Below the pieces are notes generated by a model, which was not told the origin of the DNA, made no database searches, and saw nothing but the letters and a program-made list of their open reading frames with translations. Positions 8,748-15,649 of a stretch of 64,000 bases of DNA are shown here, one piece after another. The DNA lies in contig NZ_CP157276.1 in the NCBI RefSeq assembly GCF_040024445.1, positions 1,736,001-1,800,000 of the forward strand, given 5' to 3'. Each line of letters opens with the position of its first letter. Position 1 is the first letter of the stretch. Source of the stretch: Prescottella soli (GTDB lineage: Bacteria > Actinomycetota > Actinomycetes > Mycobacteriales > Mycobacteriaceae). The translations under genes were made by a program, and so were the position numbers.

Positions 8748-9212
8748 CTACACCCGAACCTCGGCCAGGAAACGAGCGAGGGACAGCGCCACACAGACCG
8801 GCTTGCCGACGCCCTCGCACTCGACGGTGATCTCCAGACCGAGCTGCACGCCGCCGGGGATCTCGTCGACGGACGCGATCCTTCCGTGCCCGCGCACCCG
8901 CGCACCGGCCGGCACCGGGGCCGGGAAGCGCACGCGATCGAGACCGTAGTTGACGGCCGCGGCCACGTTCTCGACCCGCACGAGGTCCTCGAGGAAGCGC
9001 GACAACAACGACAGCGTGAGGTATCCGTGGGCGATCGGCCCGCCGAACGGGCCGTTTGCCGCGCGCACCGGATCGGTGTGGATCCACTGCCGATCCTCGG
9101 TGCACTCGGCGAAGGCGTCGATCCGCTCCTGTGTGACGGTGACCCAGTCGCTGGTCCCCAGGTCGGTGCCGGCCGCGGACCGCAGCGCGTCGACCGATGC
9201 GAAAACAGTCAT
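8748..9212 (-). CDS. MaoC-family (R)-specific enoyl-CoA hydratase
   Basis: A 154-residue single hot-dog protein. The hydratase motif is IDAFAECTEDRQWIHTDP followed by GPFGGPIAHGYLTLSLLSRF, giving the Asp/His pair of the MaoC family. It would hydrate trans-2-enoyl-CoA to (R)-3-hydroxyacyl-CoA. It is the last gene of the beta-oxidation operon; its ATG overlaps the TGA of the upstream SDR (ATGA, 9209-9212). It pairs logically with the SDRs, which could oxidise the hydroxyacyl-CoA. Chain-length preference cannot be read from the sequence. Confidence 0.88.
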   Translation of the reverse strand: MTVFASVDALRSAAGTDLGTSDWVTVTQERIDAFAECTEDRQWIHTDPVRAANGPFGGPIAHGYLTLSLLSRFLEDLVRVENVAAAVNYGLDRVRFPAPVPAGARVRGHGRIASVDEIPGGVQLGLEITVECEGVGKPVCVALSLARFLAEVRV

Positions 9213-9964
9213 CACACACCCCCGGCCAAGGTGAGGCCGCCGTCGACCACGAGCGTCTGCCCGGTGATCCAGGCGGCGTCCTCCGACGCGAGGAAGGCCA
9301 CCGCCGCGGCGATGTCCTCGGGCTCGCCGAGGCGCCCGAGCGGGTAGTCGGCGATCACCCGATCCTCGCGTCCCTCGAACAGCGGTCCGGCGAAGCGTGT
9401 CCGCACCACGGCCGGTGCGACCGCGTTGACCCGGATGGCGGGGCTGTTCTCGTCCGCCAACTGCGCGGTCAACCCGATCACCGCGGACTTGCTCACGCCG
9501 TACACCCCGATGTCGGTGGCCGGACGCAGCCCCGCGACCGACGCGACATTGACCACCGAGCCGGCCGCCCGACCCAGCTGCTGCCGGAACTGTCGGGTCC
9601 ACCCGATCACGCCGAGGACGTTGACCCCGAAGATCTTTCGTGCCGCGTCGAGGTCGGTGTCGAGCACCGGACCCGCGACCGGATTGATCCCGGTGTTGTT
9701 CACGAGCACGTCGACCCGGCCGAATGCCTGCGCCGCCCGCTCGAAGGTGTCGGTCTGGTGCGCTTCGTCGTCGGCACGTCCCGCGACGGCGAGCGCGACC
9801 GACGGGCCGCCGAGCTGCTCGACTGCCTGGTCGAGCGCCTCCTGCTTGCGCGCGGTGATCACGACGCGGGCACCCTCGTCGACCAGACGCTGGGCGACGG
9901 CGAGGCCGATCCCCCGGCTTGCCCCGGTGACGACAGCGACACGGCCTGCGAAGCGGGCCGTCAT
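9212..9964 (-). CDS. Short-chain dehydrogenase/reductase
   Basis: A 250-residue classical SDR: cofactor loop TGASRGIG, NNTG (NAG-type motif), catalytic Ser in VNVASVAG and YxxxK in YGVSKSA. The C-terminus VVDGGLTLAGGV is FabG-like. Position between a second SDR and the MaoC hydratase, with ATGA overlaps on both sides, indicates a role in an acyl-CoA cycle, probably 3-hydroxyacyl-CoA oxidation or a side reaction. NAD versus NADP preference is not certain; ARKQ after the second strand gives no acidic residue typical of NAD use. Confidence 0.87.
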   Translation of the reverse strand: MTARFAGRVAVVTGASRGIGLAVAQRLVDEGARVVITARKQEALDQAVEQLGGPSVALAVAGRADDEAHQTDTFERAAQAFGRVDVLVNNTGINPVAGPVLDTDLDAARKIFGVNVLGVIGWTRQFRQQLGRAAGSVVNVASVAGLRPATDIGVYGVSKSAVIGLTAQLADENSPAIRVNAVAPAVVRTRFAGPLFEGREDRVIADYPLGRLGEPEDIAAAVAFLASEDAAWITGQTLVVDGGLTLAGGV

Positions 9965-10731
9965 ATCGAGATGCCGCCGTCGACGGGAAGGACCGTGCCG
10001 GTGATGTATCCGGCGTTCGCGGACGCGAGGAACGCGACCGCGGCGGCCATCTCGCGCGGGTCGGCGAAGCGACCCATCGGCACCTGCGCGATCAGTTCGG
10101 CCTTCTTGTCGTCCGGGATCGACGCGATCATGCGGGTCTCGGCGTTGGGCGAGATCGCGTTGACCGTGACGCCGAAGCGGGCCAGTTCCTTGGCGGCGGT
10201 CTTGGTGAAACCGATGATGCCGGCCTTGGCCATCGCATAGTTCGCCTGCCCGGGATTGCCGCGCAGACCGGTGTAGGAGGTGACGTTGACGACGCGGCCG
10301 TACCCGCGCTCACGGAAGTGCGGCACGCAGGCCCGGGTGAACCGGAAGGTTCCGCCGGCGTGGACGGCCATGACCTGCTCGTAGTCGTCGTCGGTGAGCT
10401 TCCACAGCACCCGGTCGCGGAGGATGCCGGCGTTGTTCACCAGCACGTCGATGCGGCCGGTCTCGGCGATCGCCTTGTCCACCACGGCCTGCACCGAGGC
10501 GCTGTCGCTCACGTCGGCCACCGCGGAGCGGCACCCGACGTCGGCGACGGCCTCCACCAGCGCGTCACCGTCGAAGTCCACCAGGTACACCGTGGCGCCC
10601 GCCTCGTGGAAGAACCGTCCGAGCTCGAGGCCGATCCCCCGACCACCCCCGGTGACGATCACGGTCTGCCCGGCGAAGTCGAACGACACGTTCGATGCGC
10701 TCTGTTCCTGTGCAGCAATCACGTTCGTCAT
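9961..10731 (-). CDS. Short-chain dehydrogenase, 3-hydroxyacyl-CoA dehydrogenase/FabG-like
   Basis: A 256-residue classical SDR: cofactor loop TGGGRGIG, Asp in VYLVDFDGD that suggests NAD use, NNAG, catalytic Ser in VNVTSYTG and YAMAKAG. It is 40-odd percent like the neighbouring SDR by eye but is not a recent copy. The NAD signature makes it the better candidate for the oxidative 3-hydroxyacyl-CoA step. Its ATG overlaps the thiolase TGA and its own TGA overlaps the next SDR start. An ATG farther upstream lies inside the thiolase gene and was rejected. Confidence 0.87.
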   Translation of the reverse strand: MTNVIAAQEQSASNVSFDFAGQTVIVTGGGRGIGLELGRFFHEAGATVYLVDFDGDALVEAVADVGCRSAVADVSDSASVQAVVDKAIAETGRIDVLVNNAGILRDRVLWKLTDDDYEQVMAVHAGGTFRFTRACVPHFRERGYGRVVNVTSYTGLRGNPGQANYAMAKAGIIGFTKTAAKELARFGVTVNAISPNAETRMIASIPDDKKAELIAQVPMGRFADPREMAAAVAFLASANAGYITGTVLPVDGGISI

Positions 10732-11954
10732 CAGCTGAGCCTCTCGAAGATGATGGCCATGCCCTGTCCTCCACCGATGCACATGGTCTCCAGGCCGAAC
10801 TGCAGGTCACGCTCCTGCAGGGAGTGCAGCAGGGTGGTCGTGATGCGGGCGCCGGTGGCACCGAACGGATGCCCCAGGGCGATGCCGCCGCCGTTGACGT
10901 TGAGCTTGTCGATGTCGATGCCCAGGTCCCGGTACGACGGGATCACCTGCGCCGCAAACGCTTCGTTGATCTCGGCCAGGTCGATATCGGAGATCGACAG
11001 GCCTGCCTTCGCGAGCGCACGACGCGACGCCTCCACCGGGCCGAGGCCCATGATCTCCGGCGACAGACCGCTCACGGCGGTCGACACCACCCGCGCGAGC
11101 GGGGTGAGGCCGAGCTCGGCGGCCCTGCGGTCGCTCATCACGACGAGCGCGGCGGCACCGTCGTTGAGGGGGCACGCGTTGCCGGCGGTGACGGTGCCGT
11201 TCTCGCGGAACACCGTCCGGAGACCGGACAGCTTCTCGACGGTCGTCCCGGCACGCGGGCCGTCGTCGGTGCGCACGACCGTGCCGTCGGCCAGCGTGAC
11301 CGGAGTGATCTCGCGCTCGAAGAAGCCGTCGGCGATGGCCTTCTCCGCCAGCTGCTGTGAGCGAGCAGCGAATTCGTCCTGCTCCGCGCGGCCGATGCCG
11401 CGGAAGGTGGCGACGTTCTCGGCCGTCTGCCCCATCGTGATGTAGACGTCCGGCAGGGCGCCCGCGTCACGCGGATCGGTCCAGGTCTCGTTCGTCGCGG
11501 CGAGGCGCGCCGTGCGCTCCTGCGCCTGATCGAAGAGCGGATTCTGGAGGTTCACGTCACCGGCGCCGACGCCGTTCTGCTGGGGGTACCGCGAGACGCA
11601 CTCGACACCGGCCGAGATGAACACGTCGCCGTCGCCGGCCTTGATGGCGTTGAACGCCATCCGCGTGGTCTGCACGCTCGACGCACAGGCTCGATTCACC
11701 GTGACCGCGGGGACGGCGTCCATTCCCAACTGGACCGCGACGCGCCGCGCGATGTTCTCGCTCTGCTCGCCCGTGTGCTCCCACGCGCCGAGGTACAGGT
11801 CGTCGACCGTGTTCGGATCGAGCGCGGGAACCTTGTCCAGGGCGGCCCGAACCATCTGTGCGACAAGATCGTCCGGACGGATTCCCGCCAGCGATCCCTT
11901 GCCGGCCCGCCCGATGGGCGAGCGCGCGGTCGCAACGATGACTGCTTCGGTCAT
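10731..11954 (-). CDS. Thiolase (acetyl-CoA C-acyltransferase)
   Basis: A 407-residue thiolase. The acyl-accepting Cys90 lies in NRACASSVQT. The late motifs GGGIALGHPFGATGAR (His) and CIGGGQGMA (second Cys) complete the active site. Length and motifs fit degradative thiolases that release acetyl-CoA from 3-ketoacyl-CoA. The ATG is preceded by AAGGA. It follows the acyl-CoA dehydrogenase by 38 bases and overlaps the next SDR by ATGA, so it is part of a five-gene operon that covers all four beta-oxidation steps. Confidence 0.92.
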   Translation of the reverse strand: MTEAVIVATARSPIGRAGKGSLAGIRPDDLVAQMVRAALDKVPALDPNTVDDLYLGAWEHTGEQSENIARRVAVQLGMDAVPAVTVNRACASSVQTTRMAFNAIKAGDGDVFISAGVECVSRYPQQNGVGAGDVNLQNPLFDQAQERTARLAATNETWTDPRDAGALPDVYITMGQTAENVATFRGIGRAEQDEFAARSQQLAEKAIADGFFEREITPVTLADGTVVRTDDGPRAGTTVEKLSGLRTVFRENGTVTAGNACPLNDGAAALVVMSDRRAAELGLTPLARVVSTAVSGLSPEIMGLGPVEASRRALAKAGLSISDIDLAEINEAFAAQVIPSYRDLGIDIDKLNVNGGGIALGHPFGATGARITTTLLHSLQERDLQFGLETMCIGGGQGMAIIFERLS

Positions 11955-11992
11955 GATGTGCGTTCCTTTCGACCGGCTGGCGCCGGGTCGGA

Positions 11993-13138
11993 TCACAGCG
12001 CGAGATCGCGCCCGATGATTTCCTTCATGATTTCGTTGGAACCGGCCCAGATCTTCGTGACGCGGGCATCCATCCAGGCGCGGGCGACGCGGTATTCGCG
12101 CATGAACCCGTAGCCGCCGTACAGCTGCACGCAGTGATCGAGCACCTCGTTCTGCACCTGCGCCGACCACCACTTCGCCTTGGCGGCGTCGACCGCGCTC
12201 AGACCGGCGCCGGCGTGCTCCGCGACGGCGGCGTCGATGTACGCCTGCGCCACCTCGATCTTGGTGACCAGCTCCGCGAGCAGGAACTTGTTGTGCTGGA
12301 ACGACCCGATCGAGTTGCCGAAGGCCTTGCGCTCCTTGGCGTATTCGATCGTCTCGAGCAGGATCTGCTTGGCGTGCGCAACGTTGGAGACCGCCGCACC
12401 GATCCGCTCCTGCGGGAGGCGCTCCATCATCGCCACGAACCCCATGCCGGGCTCGCCGAGCAGCGCGTCGGCGGGCAGGCGCACGTCGTCGAAGAACAGC
12501 TCGGCGGTGTCGGCCTCCGGCTGGCCGACCTTGTCGAGCTTGCGACCCCGCTCGAAACCGGGCAGCGAGGCGTCGACGAGGAAGAGGCTGATGCCCTTCG
12601 AGCGCTTCTCCGGGTCGGTGCGGGCGGCCACGACCACGACATCTGCGGTGTAGCCGTTGGTGATGAAGGTCTTGGCACCGTTGAGGATCCAGTCGGAACC
12701 GTCCCGAACGGCGGTGGACTTGAGGTTCGCGAGGTCCGACCCGCCGGACGGCTCGGTCATCCCGATGGCGGCGACCGCCTCACCGGCAGCCATCCGGGGC
12801 AGCCACTGCTTCTTCTGGTTGTCGGAGGCGAGGTCGACGACGTACGGCGTCACGATGTCGAAGTGGATGCCGAACGCGGAGGCCAGGGCGGCGTTGACGG
12901 CGGACAGTTCCTCGGTGGCGACCGCGTTGAACCGGTAGTCCCCCGCCTCGCCGCCGCCGTAAACCTCGGGGATCTCGAGTCCGAGGATTCCCTGCTTGCC
13001 GGCCTCGTGCCACACCTCGCGCGGGATCAGCCGATTCTCGGCATGGGACTCGACGTTCGGAACCACGTCACGTGCCAGGAAATCGCGGACGGAAACGCGG
13101 AACTGCTCGTGATCGTCGGTGAAAACTGATCTCTTCAC
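11993..13138 (-). CDS. Acyl-CoA dehydrogenase (long-chain/FadE type)
   Basis: A 381-residue flavoprotein dehydrogenase. Signature segments are AIGMTEPSGGSDLANLKSTA and LYGGYGFMREYRVARAWMD near the C-terminus. The classical C-terminal catalytic Glu position is Ala (KIWAGSNEIMKEIIGR), as in long-chain and isovaleryl-type enzymes that take the base from the helix-G region; LPQERIGAA here is the candidate. It would introduce the trans-2 double bond. It is the first gene of the operon and is divergent from a TetR regulator, with an inverted repeat between them. Confidence 0.92.
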   Translation of the reverse strand: MKRSVFTDDHEQFRVSVRDFLARDVVPNVESHAENRLIPREVWHEAGKQGILGLEIPEVYGGGEAGDYRFNAVATEELSAVNAALASAFGIHFDIVTPYVVDLASDNQKKQWLPRMAAGEAVAAIGMTEPSGGSDLANLKSTAVRDGSDWILNGAKTFITNGYTADVVVVAARTDPEKRSKGISLFLVDASLPGFERGRKLDKVGQPEADTAELFFDDVRLPADALLGEPGMGFVAMMERLPQERIGAAVSNVAHAKQILLETIEYAKERKAFGNSIGSFQHNKFLLAELVTKIEVAQAYIDAAVAEHAGAGLSAVDAAKAKWWSAQVQNEVLDHCVQLYGGYGFMREYRVARAWMDARVTKIWAGSNEIMKEIIGRDLAL

Positions 13139-13170
13139 TTCAACACCCTTTCCGACTCAACCTCGTTCGG

Positions 13171-13186
13171 CTAAGCGTTCGCTTAG
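13171..13186. promoter_or_regulatory. Palindromic operator between fadE and tetR
   Basis: CTAAGCG (13171-13177) and CGCTTAG (13180-13186) are perfect inverted arms around TT. The site sits in the 60-130 bases shared by the divergent acyl-CoA dehydrogenase and TetR genes, the usual place for autoregulatory TetR binding. Two close relatives of this 16-base motif occur directly after the tetR gene. Confidence 0.7.
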
Positions 13187-13264
13187 TGTGCGGGGTAGGG
13201 TGTGAGAATGTCAACGCGAGCGCGTCGACACCGGGTCGACGGATGCGGCGGAGGGTCGGAACAC

Positions 13265-13888
13265 ATGTCATCGCGAACAGCGGCGCGAGCCGGGGCGACG
13301 GAAACGGATCGCCCGACCGGGGAAGCGGAGCAACGCCTGCTCGACGCGGCGCGCGACGCGTTCGCCGCGAAGGGCTACCACGGCACGAGCACCCGCGAGA
13401 TCGCCGCAGGGGCCGGCATGAGCCCGGCCGCGATGTACATCCACTTCCGGTCCAAGCAGGACGTGCTGGCCCGGCTGAGCCTGACCGGGCACGTCGCGGC
13501 GCTCGGCGCGATCCGCGCGGGCGCCGACACCCCCGGATCACCGACGAAACGCCTGCGTGCGACGGTTTACGCCTTCGCCCATTGGCACGCCGAGAACCAC
13601 ACGGCGGGGCGGGTGGTGCAGTACGAACTGTCCGCGCTGGACGAGGACAACCATGCCCAGGTCGTGCAGTTGCGCCGGGACATCGTGGCCACGGTGCGCG
13701 ACATCATCGCCGAGGGAACGCGCGACGGCGAGTTCGCCGTGGCCGACATCGACGCCACGACGCTGGCCGTCCTGTCGCTGTGCATCGACACGGTGCGCTG
13801 GTACCCGTCCCGGGAGCTGCACACGCCCGAGGCCGTCGGAACGGCCTTCGCCGCCCTGGCCGAGCGGATGGTCAAGGCGAGCGATTGA
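13265..13888 (+). CDS. TetR-family regulator of the adjacent beta-oxidation operon
   Basis: A 207-residue protein. The N-terminal DNA-binding domain shows RLLDAARDAFAAKGYHGTST, REIAAGAGMSPAAMYIHFRS and K, the canonical TetR helix-turn-helix. The C-terminal ligand domain is less conserved. The ATG at 13265 is preferred because GGAGGG lies nine bases upstream; ATG 13208 and GTG 13202 are possible but lead through non-conserved sequence. Its position and the operator suggest a repressor that senses an acyl-CoA, a common ligand of such regulators. The ligand is inference. Confidence 0.87.
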   Translation: MSSRTAARAGATETDRPTGEAEQRLLDAARDAFAAKGYHGTSTREIAAGAGMSPAAMYIHFRSKQDVLARLSLTGHVAALGAIRAGADTPGSPTKRLRATVYAFAHWHAENHTAGRVVQYELSALDEDNHAQVVQLRRDIVATVRDIIAEGTRDGEFAVADIDATTLAVLSLCIDTVRWYPSRELHTPEAVGTAFAALAERMVKASD

Positions 13889-13902
13889 GGAGATGGCCGC
13901 CC

Positions 13903-13932
13903 TTACGGGCTGAGCGATCGCTCAGCCCGTAA
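13903..13932. terminator. Perfect 30-base palindrome between convergent genes, also operator-like
   Basis: The arms TTACGGGCTGAGCGA and TCGCTCAGCCCGTAA are perfect reverse complements with no loop. It lies 14 bases after the tetR stop and 8 bases before the glycosidase stop, so a bidirectional terminator is the simplest reading. Its core, CTGAGCGATCGCTCAG (13910-13925), matches the upstream operator CTAAGCGTTCGCTTAG at 13 of 16 positions. Confidence 0.65.
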
Positions 13933-13944
13933 GCGATCGCTCAG
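13929..13944. promoter_or_regulatory. Third copy of the TetR operator-like motif
   Basis: GTAAGCGATCGCTCAG resembles the operator at 13171-13186 (13 of 16 positions) and partly overlaps the palindrome at 13903-13932. It covers the stop codon of the glycosidase gene. It may be a chance by-product of the palindrome or a real second binding site that loops with the upstream one. Confidence 0.4.
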
Positions 13945-15401
13945 GACAGGGTGGCCGAGTAGTCGCCGTCCGCGCGGGCCGTCAGCCGCCAACCACCGTC
14001 GACGCGGGTCAGCTCGACATCCGCGAGGTTCGCGGTCTCCAGTCGCGGCCGCTCGGCACCCGGGTACCACGCCTCGACGCGCCCGGTCCCGGTCCCGCTG
14101 AAGCCCTGCGCCGTCACCTCGGCAAGGCCCGGCACCGCCCGCGGGTAGGCGCGGGCGAGTTGCTCCGCGAATCCCTCGACGAGCCCCTCTGCCTCGCCCG
14201 ACGGGCAGTCGATGCGGTTGAGGTTGCCCTGCGGCTTGGCGGTGTTACCGTCGCGCACCGCGTGCGGGTCACCACACGCCTGGGTCCACGACCACCACGC
14301 TCCACCCATCCGGTGGTCGTTCATCGCATCGACGAACCGGCCGACGTCACCGGCCTGGTCGCCCGGCTCTCCGAACCAGCCCCACTCACCGGTCCACAAC
14401 GGCGCTCCGTACCAGTCCGCCGCCTGCGCGGCGATCCGGAATCCGTCTTCGAGAGAGGGGAATTCACTGCTCACCGTGATCGACTGGCTGTACAGGTGCG
14501 GCGAGAATACTGCGAGCGGATCGCTCACGTACTGGCGGGGCGGCAGCGCGTCGAATCCAAGTGCGGACCAAATCGCGCTGGGCTCGAAGATCACCAGGTG
14601 CTGGAAGCCGCCCGTCTCGGCCTGCCGGATGGCCGTGATCGCGCGCTGGTAGAAGCGCCCGATCTGGTCGGCCGCGGTGAACGGGTCCCGCAGGCCGGGG
14701 TTCGGTTCGTTGAGCAGGTCGTATCCCACCACCGCGGGTTCGTCCTTGAACTCGGCCGCCAGTCGCGCCCAGGTCTGCACCAGGTGGCCCTGCACGCCCT
14801 GTTCGTCGTCGTAGAACGCCTGGAACGCGCGGGCGACCGCCGGCGAGACCTCTCGGATCCCGCCGATGTTGCACGTCGTCCACCCGCCGGTGAGCGTCGC
14901 CCACCCGGGGGCGCCGTCCCACCCGATTCCCGGCTTCATCAGCGGCGCGCAGTCCTGTCCCTCCGGGGTTCCCACGTAGGGCCCCCACGCGTCCTGATGC
15001 ATGTCCAGGACGGTGTAGATGCCGTTGTCCTTCGCGTCCTGAACGGCCTGGCGGACCCGGCCGACGTACGCGGCGTCGAAGGCACCCGGAGTCGGCTCGA
15101 GCGCCGACCACGCGACGTTCAGCCGCACCACGTTGAAGCCGAGCGCCGCCATACGCTCGAAGTCCGTCCGATCCAACGGGGCGACCGTCGGCAGCCCGGT
15201 CCCGTTGGGCGCGTAGTCGTTGAGCTGGTTGACGTTGGCGCCGCGTAGCAGCACCGTCCGCCCGTCCACGTCCTTGATCGTGCGGTCGACGACGGTCAGC
15301 TGCGGAAGCGTCCAGCCGTCGTCGACGGGGGTCGCCTCCGCCGCGGGGACGACGGTCTGCAGGGTCAGTACCGTCAGGGCAGTCAACAGCAGTGCGCGCA
15401 A
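13941..15401 (-). CDS. Secreted GH5 glycosidase, endoglycoceramidase-like
   Basis: A 486-residue protein with a signal peptide (LRALLLTALTVLTL, then VVPAAEATPVDD). The GH5 barrel shows LRGANVNQLNDYAPNG, GFNVVRLNVAWSALEP and VLDMHQDAWG, the acid/base Glu in YDLLNEPNPG and the nucleophile Glu in WTGEWGWFGEP. The DMHQD segment and overall layout are those of endoglycoceramidases, known from Rhodococcus equi, which release the glycan from glycosphingolipids; a galactosylceramide-specific form is possible. A C-terminal beta-sandwich follows from about residue 400. TTG 15401 is chosen as start because AGGAAGG precedes it and the signal peptide begins there; the upstream frame has no such features. 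Confidence 0.82.
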   Translation of the reverse strand: MRALLLTALTVLTLQTVVPAAEATPVDDGWTLPQLTVVDRTIKDVDGRTVLLRGANVNQLNDYAPNGTGLPTVAPLDRTDFERMAALGFNVVRLNVAWSALEPTPGAFDAAYVGRVRQAVQDAKDNGIYTVLDMHQDAWGPYVGTPEGQDCAPLMKPGIGWDGAPGWATLTGGWTTCNIGGIREVSPAVARAFQAFYDDEQGVQGHLVQTWARLAAEFKDEPAVVGYDLLNEPNPGLRDPFTAADQIGRFYQRAITAIRQAETGGFQHLVIFEPSAIWSALGFDALPPRQYVSDPLAVFSPHLYSQSITVSSEFPSLEDGFRIAAQAADWYGAPLWTGEWGWFGEPGDQAGDVGRFVDAMNDHRMGGAWWSWTQACGDPHAVRDGNTAKPQGNLNRIDCPSGEAEGLVEGFAEQLARAYPRAVPGLAEVTAQGFSGTGTGRVEAWYPGAERPRLETANLADVELTRVDGGWRLTARADGDYSATLS

Positions 15402-15446
15402 CGTGGGCCTTCCTGTACAAGCGTCCAACTTTCGCGCGAGCCTAGT

Positions 15447-15476
15447 TCGAATACGCCCATTTCGTGGGCGATTCGA
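15447..15476. promoter_or_regulatory. Imperfect inverted repeat upstream of the GH5 gene
   Basis: TCGAAT-A-CGCCCA (15447-15459) faces TGGGCGATTCGA (15465-15476); the arms match except for one bulged A. It lies 45 bases upstream of the glycosidase start in the 250-base interval divergent from the P-type ATPase. It could be a regulator site or an mRNA hairpin. The rest of the interval shows nothing I can name. Confidence 0.4.
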
Positions 15477-15649
15477 GCCTTTTGCTCGCAGCGGAAGGGT
15501 TGCGGTGTGATGCCTCGTCAGCTCGCACCCACACAGCACCGCCCCGGGGCTTGACCCAGCCCACTCCCGCTTGGTGCGATTGATCGCAGGCGCGCTCCGG
15601 TGCAGGAGGACCTCATGGACGGACGTCGGCCCGGCTCGATCGGCACGCG

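Noticed and set aside
8624-8905. N-terminal extension of LigD
   Set aside because: The frame is open but low-complexity; homology and a strong ribosome site begin at GTG 8623.
13903-13932. Perfect palindrome as a phage attachment or recombination site
   Set aside because: There is no integrase, tRNA or second copy; its place between convergent genes fits a terminator and operator.
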